Assembly: GCF_002864045.1 (NCBI RefSeq)
Contig: NZ_PJPV01000061.1
Coordinates: 1-63,579 of the forward strand
DNA length: 63,579 bases
From: Endozoicomonas acroporae
GTDB taxonomy: Bacteria; Pseudomonadota; Gammaproteobacteria; Pseudomonadales; Endozoicomonadaceae
Direction of reading: 5' to 3'
The notes under the pieces are model-generated. The model worked only from the letters and a program-made list of their open reading frames with translations. It was not told the DNA's origin and ran no database searches. Both the position numbers and the translations under genes were made by a program. This document shows, one piece after another, positions 25,973 through 35,296 of this stretch (the stretch's first letter is position 1; the number at the start of each line of letters is the position of its first letter).

Positions 25973-27778
25973 TCAGGCTTCTTTCAGTATTGCCCGCTCA
26001 ATCAGCTCAGCCTTTTCCCGGAAAAATTTCATCCTGGCATAGAGTTTTAACACTTCCTCGTGGGCCTGACAGGCCTGCTCCTGCTCAAGATCTGACCAGC
26101 AAGGTACCGGTAACTGTTTTAAATCCTGACTGTGGATAAATGGCACATTATTATCTGTACGTATGGAATCAATCAGTTTCCGACCCGTCTCAGACTTCAG
26201 AAATCGAAACAGGACAACCGGGCTATGGAGCCCATTACCAGGCTTTTGTCGTAAGATGACAAAGGACTGGCCAGCGACCCAGTTATTGCCACATAATTCC
26301 GGAACCAGTGCCAGTTTTCCCGCCTGCCCCTTTATCGCCAGCAATATATCGCCAGCTTGTAATGTCTGTCCTTTGGCTCTCTTCAACCTGTCGGGGCCAA
26401 TCTGCACAATACGCTTGGGTGCTTCAACCAATCCGGCATCGTTTATATCATTGACAGTCACTTCCATAAATACCCGAATATCCTGCTCATACTCCGCACC
26501 TCTCAACGCCTGGGCACGAATAATCTCAAACCCATCGTCCAATACTGAAACCGCTCCGGTGGAACGAAAAACCACGGAACGATTGGCTCCCAAATAATGG
26601 CCCGGATCCAATGGGAAATGGGTATCGCCAGCGCTCAATAAATCAGTGCAATTTACCTGATAACTGGCTCTGGTATTTCGGGGGTCCCGGATTTCTTCGA
26701 CAATCACATCCGGGTTATTTAATCGATACTTTGCTTCCCCACGCTTTTTCACGGCGACTGACTTAAAATAATCGTTATCACTGTTAACAAAGCGGATGGT
26801 ATTGGACGTATCACCAGCAAAAATAAGCACAAACAGAGGCTGTGCTCGTCCTGGCAATAAACCGGCAGGTAACCGGATAACCCCGGAAAGACGTCCATCC
26901 TGAATCAGCTTTTTCCGGAAGTGACGGCTTTCAGCGGTATTTTTCAGGAGAAAACGACCAGGGATCACCAGGACCATTGAACCACTGCATTGGTGAAGCA
27001 TATGAGTAACAAACAATATCTCCTTATGACGTATGCTCGAAGAAAATCGGCCAAACAGATCCCTGACTTCATTCACTTTATAGCTGTGATCACGCAATAA
27101 AACTCCGACACCATAAGCAAACTGTCTAAGCCTGCCATGTTGGAAAAACGACGGATTCAACACTGGGTCTCCTTCTCGCAGAACCACCTGGCTACTCAGC
27201 AAAGCGATAAGAGAGTGCATGGTCTCAGGCTGAGGGTGTTCAGAGAACAGCTGAATATTTTTGCCGGTCAGTAAAGGCATGAAGCCAAAGGCACCATCAC
27301 CAGAAAGATAAACAGGATGCTGAAGGTCTTTTGGTAACAGGTTGACCACCAGATCCCTGACTTCCGAGGGCAGAGCTGGCCGCACTTGTAGATATTTACC
27401 ATAAAGCATATCCGGCAGCTCATGATACCGGATAAGCCCATGTCGCCTCGCGGTAGCAAGAGAAGTCGTCAGTCGTTCAAGCTCTGGCGCAGGAATAGCC
27501 TGAAGATAATGCTGGTAATTTGACCACGCTAAATTCCAGACGGGATCACTTCTAAAGGCAGAAATACCTGACAGACCTGCGGACAATATTTCTGCTATCA
27601 ATGAGTGGTCAGCAGTCTGGTAGATATCCCCGTTAAATCGTATCTCTTCATTGAGCAGATTATGCTCACTCAAGTAACACCAGGTTAATAACTGCCCCAT
27701 TAGATGAAGGTAATCCGGATACCAGCTGTTTTTTCTAAGCTGATCCGGTACCAGTGCATTTACTATCTCTCTTCCCAT
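25973..27778 (-). CDS. HsdM/HsdS-like fusion protein lacking methyltransferase motifs
   Basis: The 601-residue protein resembles a type I restriction-modification methylase fused to a specificity domain. Residues about 245-320 match the C-terminal part of HsdM (ILFVTHMLHQCSGSMVLVIP, GVIRLPAGLLPGRAQPLFVL). Residues about 430-600 match HsdS target-recognition and helical parts (GDILLAIKGQAGKLALVPE, WVAGQSFVILR). The SAM-binding FxGxG and the catalytic NPPF/Y expected before residue 245 are missing, so DNA methylation is unlikely. There is no restriction subunit nearby. It lies between fliP and flgA and is transcribed toward fliP. Function is unknown; sequence-specific DNA binding is the reasonable guess. 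Confidence 0.65.
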   Translation of the reverse strand: MGREIVNALVPDQLRKNSWYPDYLHLMGQLLTWCYLSEHNLLNEEIRFNGDIYQTADHSLIAEILSAGLSGISAFRSDPVWNLAWSNYQHYLQAIPAPELERLTTSLATARRHGLIRYHELPDMLYGKYLQVRPALPSEVRDLVVNLLPKDLQHPVYLSGDGAFGFMPLLTGKNIQLFSEHPQPETMHSLIALLSSQVVLREGDPVLNPSFFQHGRLRQFAYGVGVLLRDHSYKVNEVRDLFGRFSSSIRHKEILFVTHMLHQCSGSMVLVIPGRFLLKNTAESRHFRKKLIQDGRLSGVIRLPAGLLPGRAQPLFVLIFAGDTSNTIRFVNSDNDYFKSVAVKKRGEAKYRLNNPDVIVEEIRDPRNTRASYQVNCTDLLSAGDTHFPLDPGHYLGANRSVVFRSTGAVSVLDDGFEIIRAQALRGAEYEQDIRVFMEVTVNDINDAGLVEAPKRIVQIGPDRLKRAKGQTLQAGDILLAIKGQAGKLALVPELCGNNWVAGQSFVILRQKPGNGLHSPVVLFRFLKSETGRKLIDSIRTDNNVPFIHSQDLKQLPVPCWSDLEQEQACQAHEEVLKLYARMKFFREKAELIERAILKEA

Positions 27779-27840
27779 TATCTATCCCTGGTCATTAGAA
27801 GAAAATAAACAGCAGATGAACGTAGTCAATGCAGCGTATA

Positions 27841-27900
27841 GTTAATCATCTGCTGATTCGATATTTCGCTGCAGAAAAAGCTAATCAGCAGATGATTAAC
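27841..27900. repeat. Perfect 18-bp inverted repeat with extra half-site
   Basis: GTTAATCATCTGCTGATT and its exact complement are separated by 24 bases. A partial third copy of the arm core (CAGCAGATGA) is near 27810. No T-run follows on either strand, so it is not a standard terminator. It lies upstream of the HsdM/HsdS-like gene and downstream of flgA, where an operator or attachment-like site for that protein is conceivable. Confidence 0.7.
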
Positions 27901-27953
27901 CATTTCATGTGTGGATTTTTCCTGGTGACAGACTGAAAAAGCCTTCAAATAAA

Positions 27954-28682
27954 TTACAACCCGGTCTGGACTTTATTTTTTGCAATCACTTGAGCATCCA
28001 CCACCTTTCCTGAGGAGCGATTGCGAACCCGGATAGTCTCAGACATTAAGCCGCTTTCCAGCGCAATACCGGCCATGGCAACATACAGATTGTCCCCTCC
28101 AGCCAGTATGGTGACCACTTGTCCTTTCTGAACCAGATAATCAGGCACCAGGGCGCTCCCTGCAACCAGGCTACCTATTGCAAGTGCACGCCTCAGCTGT
28201 CGCCCGGTGACCTGTTCAGGCTTCTGGAAAAAATCACCTCGCAATTTGTCCCAGGAAACACTTATCAACTGCAAAGCATCCTCAGTAAGAACATCCCCCC
28301 GGGATAACGCCTTGCGAACATGAACCGCAGGAACCTGAACGTCTACATCGGCAGTCACATAATGTCGCCATTGCCCGGTGCACTCAACGTTCAGCCTTAC
28401 CTGGCCAACAGGGGGACGATGATCAGACCGTCTGGAAACCCTCAGAGCCTGCTGACAATGTCCGGGGATCTTTTTTAATGGTCTTACCGTTATGGATTGG
28501 CTGGCATCAGGGTAGGCTTGCAGGAAGTCGCCAAGAGACTTATCTAAATAGTTGGCAACCCGATTATTAATGGTCTCTTCAATCGACGGCTGGGCGGCAA
28601 AAAGAGGCGTGCTGCCAGGCAGCAATGAGGCAAAAAGTAGTGAGGCGAAAACACCGGACAGAAGTGGTTTGCTGAATGACAT
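27954..28682 (-). CDS. flgA: FlgA, P-ring assembly chaperone
   Basis: The periplasmic protein is needed to assemble FlgI into the P-ring. I prefer the start at 28682 (MSFSKPLLSGVF) because a signal peptide follows directly, ending PLFAAQ; a start at 28712 is also open. The C-terminal SAF domain is clear (VHVRKALSRGDVLTEDALQL, GRQLRRALAIGSLVAGSALV, VTILAGGDNLYVAMAGIALE). It is the last gene of the minus-strand flagellar series, after fliJ, instead of beside flgMN as in Vibrio lateral clusters. Confidence 0.9.
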   Translation of the reverse strand: MSFSKPLLSGVFASLLFASLLPGSTPLFAAQPSIEETINNRVANYLDKSLGDFLQAYPDASQSITVRPLKKIPGHCQQALRVSRRSDHRPPVGQVRLNVECTGQWRHYVTADVDVQVPAVHVRKALSRGDVLTEDALQLISVSWDKLRGDFFQKPEQVTGRQLRRALAIGSLVAGSALVPDYLVQKGQVVTILAGGDNLYVAMAGIALESGLMSETIRVRNRSSGKVVDAQVIAKNKVQTGL

Positions 28683-28750
28683 GTGCGATCCCTGCTTTTG
28701 CTCATTCAGCAATCAGGCTATCACAATCGTCTATTATGGGAAAACCGGTA

Positions 28751-29164
28751 TCAATATCGTTGCAGGACTTCTTCCAACTCACGTTTCATCAGTTGATCTG
28801 CTCGTTTTCTGTTCCTGGTGTGTGCCTTATGGGAAAGGTGCTCCAGGCCGTGAGTTTTTTTCTTCTGCTCTTCAAGGTTGGCTGCCAGCTGCTCAAGGCT
28901 CTGCTGCCGAGCGGTGAGTTTCTGATCCAGTAATAATAAAACGTCGTTAATTAAAGTGGAGAACTGATTTCGATTCCAGCATGACAAGGCATTAACGGTA
29001 TGGCCAAAATTCAGGGCGCTGCTGTCTTGAGAGCCAGTGATCAACTGTTTCTGCTGATCAAGCGCCAATACTTCGGATTGTGCCACCGCAACCTGTTGTT
29101 GCAGCCGCCTGGTTTGGCAATCCATCGCTTTGCAGAGGCTCTTAAGCTGCTGCTCATCAGCCAT
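28751..29164 (-). CDS. fliJ: FliJ-like export chaperone escort (set 1)
   Basis: The 137-residue, glutamine-rich coiled-coil protein (QTRRLQQQVAVAQSEVLALD, SLEQLAANLEEQKKKTHGLE) has the size and helical character of FliJ, the antiparallel coiled coil that fits the FliI hexamer and activates FlhA. The call relies on position: its start overlaps the end of fliI by 8 bp. A second fliJ-like gene is at 61929. Confidence 0.78.
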   Translation of the reverse strand: MADEQQLKSLCKAMDCQTRRLQQQVAVAQSEVLALDQQKQLITGSQDSSALNFGHTVNALSCWNRNQFSTLINDVLLLLDQKLTARQQSLEQLAANLEEQKKKTHGLEHLSHKAHTRNRKRADQLMKRELEEVLQRY

Positions 29165-30500
29165 GGGTCAACACTTCCTGTCTTACCATCATGCGATTAA
29201 GCAGCTGGGTGCTGTCTTCCGGATTCACCTGTTCAAAGCGGCTCTGTTGCAGAAACTGCTCCATGGACGGCCGCAGCTCAATGGCACGATCCAGCTCAAG
29301 ATCAGCACCCGCCTGATAGCCACCAATGGCCATAAGCTCCTGAAATTGATTATACCTGGCATAGTAGCGACGAAAGTGACCGGCATTTTCCCGGTGACGT
29401 TCATCCACCACCTGGGGCATCACCCGGCTTATCGATTTGTCCAGATCAATGGCCGGGTAATGCCCTTTCTCGGCAAGCTCCCGACTCAAGACAATATGCC
29501 CATCCAGTACCGAACGAGCACTGTCTACTATAGGATCCATCAGGTCATCGCCATCTGCCAGAACGGTATAGACGGCAGTAATAGCACCATTGCCTGTCCC
29601 GGTTCCGGAACGCTCCAGCAGAATGGGAATTTTACTGAATACTGAAGGAGGAAATCCCCGTGAGGCAGGTGCTTCTCCCATGGCCAGTGCCACCTCTCGA
29701 TGCGCCTGGGCATACCGGGTTAATGAGTCCATCAGCAGTAAGACTGATTTCCCCTGATCCCTGAAGTACTCTGCAATGCGATGACAATAGGAGGCTGCAC
29801 GAGTTCTTCTGACCGGAGATTCATCACCCGGTGCAGCAACGACAATGGTTCGGGCCATCCCCTCTGCTCCCAGAGTAGTCTCAACAAACTCTTTCACTTC
29901 CCTGGAACGCTCACCAATAAGCCCAACCACCGTTACATCCGCCTGAGTGTTCCTGGTCATCATGCCAAGTAATGTACTCTTACCGACACCGCTCCCCGCC
30001 AACAGGCCAATTCTCTGCCCCTGCCCCAGGGTTAGCAGTCCATCAATGGCCCTGATCCCGACATACTGTGGCGTATCAACTGCTCTTCTGTGCATAGGGT
30101 TTATGGGATGAGGCAAAACCGGTATACGCTCGTTGACAACCAGTGGCTGGTTATCCAATGGTTGTCCCATAGCGTCTATTACACGGCCAATAAGTCCACT
30201 GTCTATCGGTACACTTTTATTGGTCGCTGCCGGAATAATCAGATCGCCCGGAGCCAGGCCCTCCTGATGAGTAGACAGTGACATAAGAAAGGACTGCTTT
30301 TTATTAAACCCAACCACTTCTGCATCGAACTCCCCAGCCGATCGTGAGCGAATGCGACACAACTGGCCAACTGGCAATTTGATACCCGTCGCCTCAAGCA
30401 GTAAGCCGTTAATCGATGCGACCCGGCCAGTCACTGTGGCCACGGGGACAGAACGTAAGCGATTGATCAGGGTATCACCCTCCATCGTCGGCCCCGTCAT
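29157..30500 (-). CDS. fliI: FliI, flagellar export ATPase (set 1)
   Basis: The 447-residue ATPase energises unfolding and loading of export substrates. It has Walker A GSGVGKST (about 168), the catalytic Glu in IGERSREVKEF and Walker B SVLLLMDSLTRYAQAHREVA. I chose ATG 30500 because it overlaps the fliH stop as ATGA; the longer frame to 30554 would overlap fliH by 58 bp. It is followed by the overlapping fliJ. Confidence 0.95.
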   Translation of the reverse strand: MTGPTMEGDTLINRLRSVPVATVTGRVASINGLLLEATGIKLPVGQLCRIRSRSAGEFDAEVVGFNKKQSFLMSLSTHQEGLAPGDLIIPAATNKSVPIDSGLIGRVIDAMGQPLDNQPLVVNERIPVLPHPINPMHRRAVDTPQYVGIRAIDGLLTLGQGQRIGLLAGSGVGKSTLLGMMTRNTQADVTVVGLIGERSREVKEFVETTLGAEGMARTIVVAAPGDESPVRRTRAASYCHRIAEYFRDQGKSVLLLMDSLTRYAQAHREVALAMGEAPASRGFPPSVFSKIPILLERSGTGTGNGAITAVYTVLADGDDLMDPIVDSARSVLDGHIVLSRELAEKGHYPAIDLDKSISRVMPQVVDERHRENAGHFRRYYARYNQFQELMAIGGYQAGADLELDRAIELRPSMEQFLQQSRFEQVNPEDSTQLLNRMMVRQEVLTHG

Positions 30501-31291
30501 GAAGTGACCGCCTCCAGATTTGCCGGCAGGGATTCCCGAATAATATCCAGACATTGCATCAGCCTGCTCTCCAAACGGGCATCAGCCTCTCCATCACTGG
30601 CAACAATACGACAGTCTCCGGGAGTCAACTCCTGGCTTACTGACAGTTGCCATGGAATACCAAAATCCGGTTTCACTTCTCTGAGAAGCTCTGCATCCTG
30701 CTCACAAACATGAATCGAGTACTCATCACTTTCCGGTATAAGATCCAGAGTCTGGCGAATAATCTCGACAATTTGCCCCTGTTGTGTACTGACTTCCGTA
30801 CGAACCACCTGGCGGCATACTTCTTCCACAACCTGTCCCAGCCAGATCGACAGTTGTTCACGATTTTTCAGGTGTTCTGTCTGTAGTGATGCCAGCTCCT
30901 TATGAAGGCTCTCAAAAAAGGCTTTATGTTGTTCAGAAACCTGCTGCGCCTGACTGGCTACTTTACCGGAGGCTTCCTCAAATCCCAGACGCCTGCCTTC
31001 TTCATAGCCCCGTTGATAGCTTTGCTTCTCAACCTTTTGCATCTGTGCAGCATGGTTTTCTGCCCGCACTTTTTCCGCAGCGTCAAAGCTCTGCAGGTTA
31101 TTTGAATTCGGGACAGCGGGCTCTGGCTTGATGGAGTGCGTCTGGTAACTTTTTTCTTTAAACAGGTCTGCTTCGTTTTCAGTGGATGCAGCACCAGTGC
31201 GCTCCTGAATAGACTCACGATCATGCACGGGAAACTGAAACCGTTTATAGGCCGCTGTCTCAGGCTGCCAGATCCTGTTTCTGTTTTTCAT
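30497..31291 (-). CDS. fliH: FliH, export ATPase regulator (set 1)
   Basis: The 264-residue cytosolic protein has a charged N-terminal part, a central coiled coil (MQKVEKQSYQRGYEEGRRLG) and a C-terminal domain (WLGQVVEEVCRQVVRTEVST, LTPGDCRIVASDGEADARLE). It ties FliI to the C-ring. The GYEEG-type spacing is typical of the family. It overlaps fliI by 4 bp and follows fliG by 15 bp. Confidence 0.9.
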   Translation of the reverse strand: MKNRNRIWQPETAAYKRFQFPVHDRESIQERTGAASTENEADLFKEKSYQTHSIKPEPAVPNSNNLQSFDAAEKVRAENHAAQMQKVEKQSYQRGYEEGRRLGFEEASGKVASQAQQVSEQHKAFFESLHKELASLQTEHLKNREQLSIWLGQVVEEVCRQVVRTEVSTQQGQIVEIIRQTLDLIPESDEYSIHVCEQDAELLREVKPDFGIPWQLSVSQELTPGDCRIVASDGEADARLESRLMQCLDIIRESLPANLEAVTS

Positions 31292-31306
31292 GGTAGCCTC
31301 TTGGAA

Positions 31307-32326
31307 TTACTCGATCATCTCTTCATCATCATTGAAACTCAGCTCAATCTCTCCACTGGCCGCCAGCTGCCGGGCAATGCGCAGAACATCATTTCTCGCA
31401 CCCTGCACCTGGCTGGCACGGACAGAACCGAGGTTTTCAATATCTTCCTGAAGAAACTTTGCCGTACGTTTGGTCATGGTAGCCAGAATGGCATCCATCA
31501 CCTCTTGAGCCACGCCTTTGAGCGCCAACGCCAGAATATCCTGACTGACTTCACTGATAATTCTGCGCAATACATCCTCATCCAGACGGACAATATGCTC
31601 AAAGACGAACATCTGTTGTTCAATTTTTTCCGCCAGCTTCTTATCCTGCTCTTTAAAGAAGCCCAGAACATTTTTAACAGTGGTTTCACCCATCCGATTC
31701 ATAATATCGGCAACCTGCCTAAGACCACTGACCGTGGTGTTATGGCTGGTGCCCAGTCGGCCAATATTGTCATCAAACATCCGGTTCAGTTCTTGCAGAA
31801 TGGAAGGATGGAGTTCTTCAAGTCTTGCGACCCTGGATAAGAGGTCTTGATGAGAGGCGACCGGCAATCGCTGCAATACTTCAGCGGCCTGCTCAGGTTC
31901 AAGATAGGTCAAAACGACAGCCTGCAGCTGAGGATGTTCACCTGCAATCAACTCGGTGATGGTTGCTGAGTCCATCAACTTCATGGTTTCCAGAGAGTTA
32001 TCCTCATCACCAAAAATGGAGTCCATCACCCCCTTTGCCTCTTTATCTCCCAGGGCCAGCTTCAGCGTCTTATCCAGATACCCCCGGGATGAACCGGTTA
32101 AACCACTGTCATAACGATAGGTGTGGAAGAAAAGTTCCAGAACTTCCTGCACCTGGTCACGTTTCAGGGGTGCCATGGCGGCCATGGAGGCACTGATCTG
32201 ACGAACCTCTCTCTGGCTGAGATGCCCCATTACCTTGGCGGCACCTTTCTCACCAAGGCTCAGCAGTAAAATAGCAATATCCCTGGTCGTCGGCTGTCGT
32301 AAAGCCAGTGCTGTCCCATCAGTCAT
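31307..32326 (-). CDS. fliG: FliG, rotor torque protein (set 1)
   Basis: The 339-residue protein has an N-terminal FliF-binding domain, a middle domain with the FliM-binding motif EHPQ intact (AGEHPQLQAVVL, about 127) and a C-terminal torque domain. The charged torque residues appear conserved: Lys in LALALKG, Arg in TKRTAK, Glu-Asp in QEDIENLG and Arg in SVRASQV. This copy therefore looks competent to rotate, unlike FliG2 at 58650. It overlaps fliF by 8 bp. Confidence 0.95.
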   Translation of the reverse strand: MTDGTALALRQPTTRDIAILLLSLGEKGAAKVMGHLSQREVRQISASMAAMAPLKRDQVQEVLELFFHTYRYDSGLTGSSRGYLDKTLKLALGDKEAKGVMDSIFGDEDNSLETMKLMDSATITELIAGEHPQLQAVVLTYLEPEQAAEVLQRLPVASHQDLLSRVARLEELHPSILQELNRMFDDNIGRLGTSHNTTVSGLRQVADIMNRMGETTVKNVLGFFKEQDKKLAEKIEQQMFVFEHIVRLDEDVLRRIISEVSQDILALALKGVAQEVMDAILATMTKRTAKFLQEDIENLGSVRASQVQGARNDVLRIARQLAASGEIELSFNDDEEMIE

Positions 32327-33977
32327 AGCTGCTCATCCATAATTTAATGACCTGGGCAACCCGCTCAGGCTGCTTGGTCGACAGTTTTCTCATATGAGTA
32401 ATCTGGGTTTCAAAGTCTGCCAGTTCAGGAGGGAGCAAATTGAACGTTTCGTCAAACAGAACACGCCGTTCATTTTCTTCTCCTTCCTGACTGTCCTGCG
32501 CGCCACCTTCAACCAGTGCCGGTAAAGACTCTTTTGGGGGCTCCAGATTAACGGTCACCTGCTTCATTAATGGACGGATAAGAAACATCAGCACCATAAC
32601 CGCCAGTAACGTGCCGCTACCATATTTGACGTAGTACAAAGCCTGAGGTTGCTGCCACCAGGCAAGCGGTTCTGGAGCAACACTGGCAACCGGCACGAAC
32701 GGTGCCGTGTGAATACTGATCTGATCGCCTCTTGCCTGATCCAAACCGGTAGCATCAATGATCAACTGACGGATACTGTCCAGTCTGGCCTGATCCCAAC
32801 TCACCGCTCCCAGCGCCTGATCGGGCTGCTCATTAAAAACCACCGCGATACTGAGCTTGTCGATCCGACCCTGCTGATTGGACACCTGTCGTACCACCTT
32901 GTCGACCTCATAATTGCGCACAAACTCAGACTGGGTACTGGTTTCAGTATCCCCCTCAGGGTCTGCCTCTTCCGGTGGCTGATTGCTCAACGTGCCGGGA
33001 ATACCTCTTGCCTGGCCACCGGTATTGACCCGCTCTTTACCCTGTTCACTGCGCAACACGGTGGTGCCGGGGTCAAACTGTTCAACGGTCTGAATCACTT
33101 TTTCAAAGTCAACGCTGGCCGTTACCTGGGCCCGATAATTTCCCGGGCCTACCAGTGGTTCCAGCAAATGACTGATTCTTTCCTGGTAACGGGATTCCAC
33201 CTGTTGTTTGAAATCAAACTGCCTTGAGACTTCTCCCAAAGCACTGTTGTTGAGCAGCACCTCGGAGGAGAGCAACTTGCCACTCTGGTCAATGACCGAC
33301 ACATCCTCTCTATTCATATTGGCAACACTGGTAGCCACCAGGTTGATAATGCCTTCTACCTGTTCTGGGCTGAGCCGGTAGCCCGCCAACAGGCTGATAA
33401 AAACCGATGCCGATGGTTTTTCCTGACGCCGGATAAAACTGCTCCGCTTGGGAATGGCCAAATGCACTCGGGCATTTTTGACCGGCTTCAGACTGATAAT
33501 GGTTTGGGCAAGCTCACCCTCCAGCCCCCTGAGGTATCGAACCCCCTCAACGAACTGGCTGGTGCCAAGTTCCTGTTGATTCAGAGAATCAAGGCCTTCA
33601 GGGGATCTTGCCTGAATGCCCGCGACAGAAAGCTTCATTCGGGCTTCACTGAGTCGGCCTGCATCAACCAATACCTGACCAGACTCCGGGTGAAGCTTAT
33701 ATTCCATACCTTCACGGTCGAGGACTTCAACAATACTGGCAACATCGTATAATTCCTGATTACCGTACAGAGGCTGGTAATCCGCAGACTGAGACCAGAG
33801 CCAGAAAACCACCAGCAACGCTATACCGGCCGCCAGCATCACCATCATGATGGCCTGATAACCACGATTATCCTGAATAAATAATCGTGCTTTTTCCAGA
33901 TATACCTGCCAGGATGCTTTGACCTGCTCTTCCTGATCAGAGGCCTCCGAAGAACTATCGGCTACCGTTTCTGCCAT
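32319..33977 (-). CDS. fliF: FliF, MS-ring protein (set 1)
   Basis: The 552-residue inner-membrane ring protein has a first membrane helix (about 42-62), ring-building domains (YQPLYGNQELYDVASIVEVL, GLEGELAQTIISLKPVKNAR) and a second membrane helix (about 455-475). Its C-terminal tail binds FliG (ITHMRKLSTKQPERVAQVIK). It lies between fliE and fliG, overlapping fliG. Confidence 0.95.
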   Translation of the reverse strand: MAETVADSSSEASDQEEQVKASWQVYLEKARLFIQDNRGYQAIMMVMLAAGIALLVVFWLWSQSADYQPLYGNQELYDVASIVEVLDREGMEYKLHPESGQVLVDAGRLSEARMKLSVAGIQARSPEGLDSLNQQELGTSQFVEGVRYLRGLEGELAQTIISLKPVKNARVHLAIPKRSSFIRRQEKPSASVFISLLAGYRLSPEQVEGIINLVATSVANMNREDVSVIDQSGKLLSSEVLLNNSALGEVSRQFDFKQQVESRYQERISHLLEPLVGPGNYRAQVTASVDFEKVIQTVEQFDPGTTVLRSEQGKERVNTGGQARGIPGTLSNQPPEEADPEGDTETSTQSEFVRNYEVDKVVRQVSNQQGRIDKLSIAVVFNEQPDQALGAVSWDQARLDSIRQLIIDATGLDQARGDQISIHTAPFVPVASVAPEPLAWWQQPQALYYVKYGSGTLLAVMVLMFLIRPLMKQVTVNLEPPKESLPALVEGGAQDSQEGEENERRVLFDETFNLLPPELADFETQITHMRKLSTKQPERVAQVIKLWMSSYD

Positions 33978-33996
33978 GGCTTATCCTGCCTTCGGG

Positions 33997-34314
33997 TTAA
34001 ATTTGCATACGCATGATTTCTTCATAGGCTGCTACTGCCTTGTTTCTGACTTGTAACAGTGCCTGGAAAGAGATACTGGCCTTTTGGGTAGAAATCATGG
34101 TGCCTAGAAGATCCTGAGACGCACCGGTATCCACCTCATGCATTTTCACAGAGGCGGACTGTTGCAGTTCATTGACTTTATCCATGGCCGTTGTCAATAC
34201 CCGGGAGAAATCCGGTAGTTCACTGCCAGAGGCATGCCCTGAAGGTAGCACTGACTGTGTACGGTCAGTCAGCACAGGGCTGATAACATCAGAGGGTAAT
34301 CCTTTGATATCCAT
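33997..34314 (-). CDS. fliE: FliE, rod/MS-ring adaptor (set 1)
   Basis: The protein of about 105 residues joins the rod to the FliF ring and is the first export substrate. The conserved C-terminus is clear (GTMISTQKASISFQALLQVR, NKAVAAYEEIMRMQ). Three in-frame ATGs exist (34332, 34320, 34314); I chose 34314 because AAGGGA lies at the right distance. It is the first gene of fliEFGHIJ, 115 bp downstream of motY. Confidence 0.92.
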   Translation of the reverse strand: MDIKGLPSDVISPVLTDRTQSVLPSGHASGSELPDFSRVLTTAMDKVNELQQSASVKMHEVDTGASQDLLGTMISTQKASISFQALLQVRNKAVAAYEEIMRMQI

Positions 34315-34447
34315 GTGCATTCCCTTGCCCATTTTTTACAACCACAGCTGGAACCAGGCTGAAAGAGCCCACATATAAACTACGATTCCAGAATATTTAG
34401 GATATCGACGGAGTATTGACAGAGTTTAGGAAGGTTGTAATCAGGAT

Positions 34448-35296
34448 TTATCGCTTTAACCAAATCTCGACACGCCTGTTTTTATCACGACCGGCTTTTG
34501 TCCGGTTATCTGCCACAGGATATCGTTCGCCATGAAAGCGCATTAAGATCTTATCCCCGGGAATCCCCATCTGCTTCAGGCTTGCGGCAACAGCCTCGCT
34601 TCTTTTTTTAGACAACGCCCGGTTAGCCAGTTCATGACCATAAGAGTCCGTATGCGCATCAATGGTGATTTGCTGAACAGACGGGTCGGCCATCACATAT
34701 TCGGCAATATGAGTGAGCAGTTCACGCTGTCCGGAATCCAGGCGCAGCTTCCCCGAGGAGTAGTAGAAGGTATTATGCTCAGCCTGGTCAAAGCTGAGCA
34801 AAAGTAAATCATCCATACAGCGATAAAACTGCTCAGCAACCTGCTGAATCTCCAGCGGAGTAACCTGAATAACAACATCTTTGCTGGCCTCTGTGGTAAT
34901 CTGCAATTTCAGCTGCTTTCCCTGCTGAAAAGCTTTCATCAGGGCCAATGTATTGAGATGAATGCTAAGCGGGTCACCCTCATAAAGTCGGGTACGGGCA
35001 ACCACCCGATCATCCGTTATCGCCTGCCAGGGTGACGATGCCAGTGAAACAGTGACTTGCCTGTCATTATCCGAGAATGGGTCAGGAACCAGAGAAAGCG
35101 TTTCCCTGTCGCCTGCTTCAGCGGTCAAACTGACATCACCCAAGCCGGGCACTTGGTTTTTCAGCAAACAGAAGAAGCGGTTACCGGAATGATGCCACCG
35201 GGTATCAGAAAGATCATGAGGGTACAGATCATCAGCGAGAATAAAAAAAGCCTGAAAGAGCAGGCTTAACACAATCCCATGTACGATATACTGCAT
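34448..35296 (-). CDS. motY: MotY-like OmpA-family protein (set 1)
   Basis: The 282-residue exported protein has a signal peptide (about 1-21), an N-terminal domain of MotY type and a C-terminal OmpA-like peptidoglycan-binding domain (about 165-280; ITIDAHTDSYGHELANRALS, NRRVEIWLKR). MotY forms the T-ring that holds stators in Vibrio, and the lateral paralogue MotY_L lies just before lafK-fliEFGHIJ there. Here motY is followed directly by fliE and lafK is missing. Its start touches the end of flgN. A paralogue in the same relation to fliE is at 55354. Confidence 0.85.
   Translation of the reverse strand: MQYIVHGIVLSLLFQAFFILADDLYPHDLSDTRWHHSGNRFFCLLKNQVPGLGDVSLTAEAGDRETLSLVPDPFSDNDRQVTVSLASSPWQAITDDRVVARTRLYEGDPLSIHLNTLALMKAFQQGKQLKLQITTEASKDVVIQVTPLEIQQVAEQFYRCMDDLLLLSFDQAEHNTFYYSSGKLRLDSGQRELLTHIAEYVMADPSVQQITIDAHTDSYGHELANRALSKKRSEAVAASLKQMGIPGDKILMRFHGERYPVADNRTKAGRDKNRRVEIWLKR

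Noticed and set aside
27841..27900. Terminator for flgA
   Set aside because: The stem is strong but the loop is 24 nt long and no T-run follows on the minus strand.
34333..34447. Sigma-54 promoter before fliE1
   Set aside because: The nearest GG...GC pair has a 9-nt rather than 10-nt spacing and poor flanking matches.
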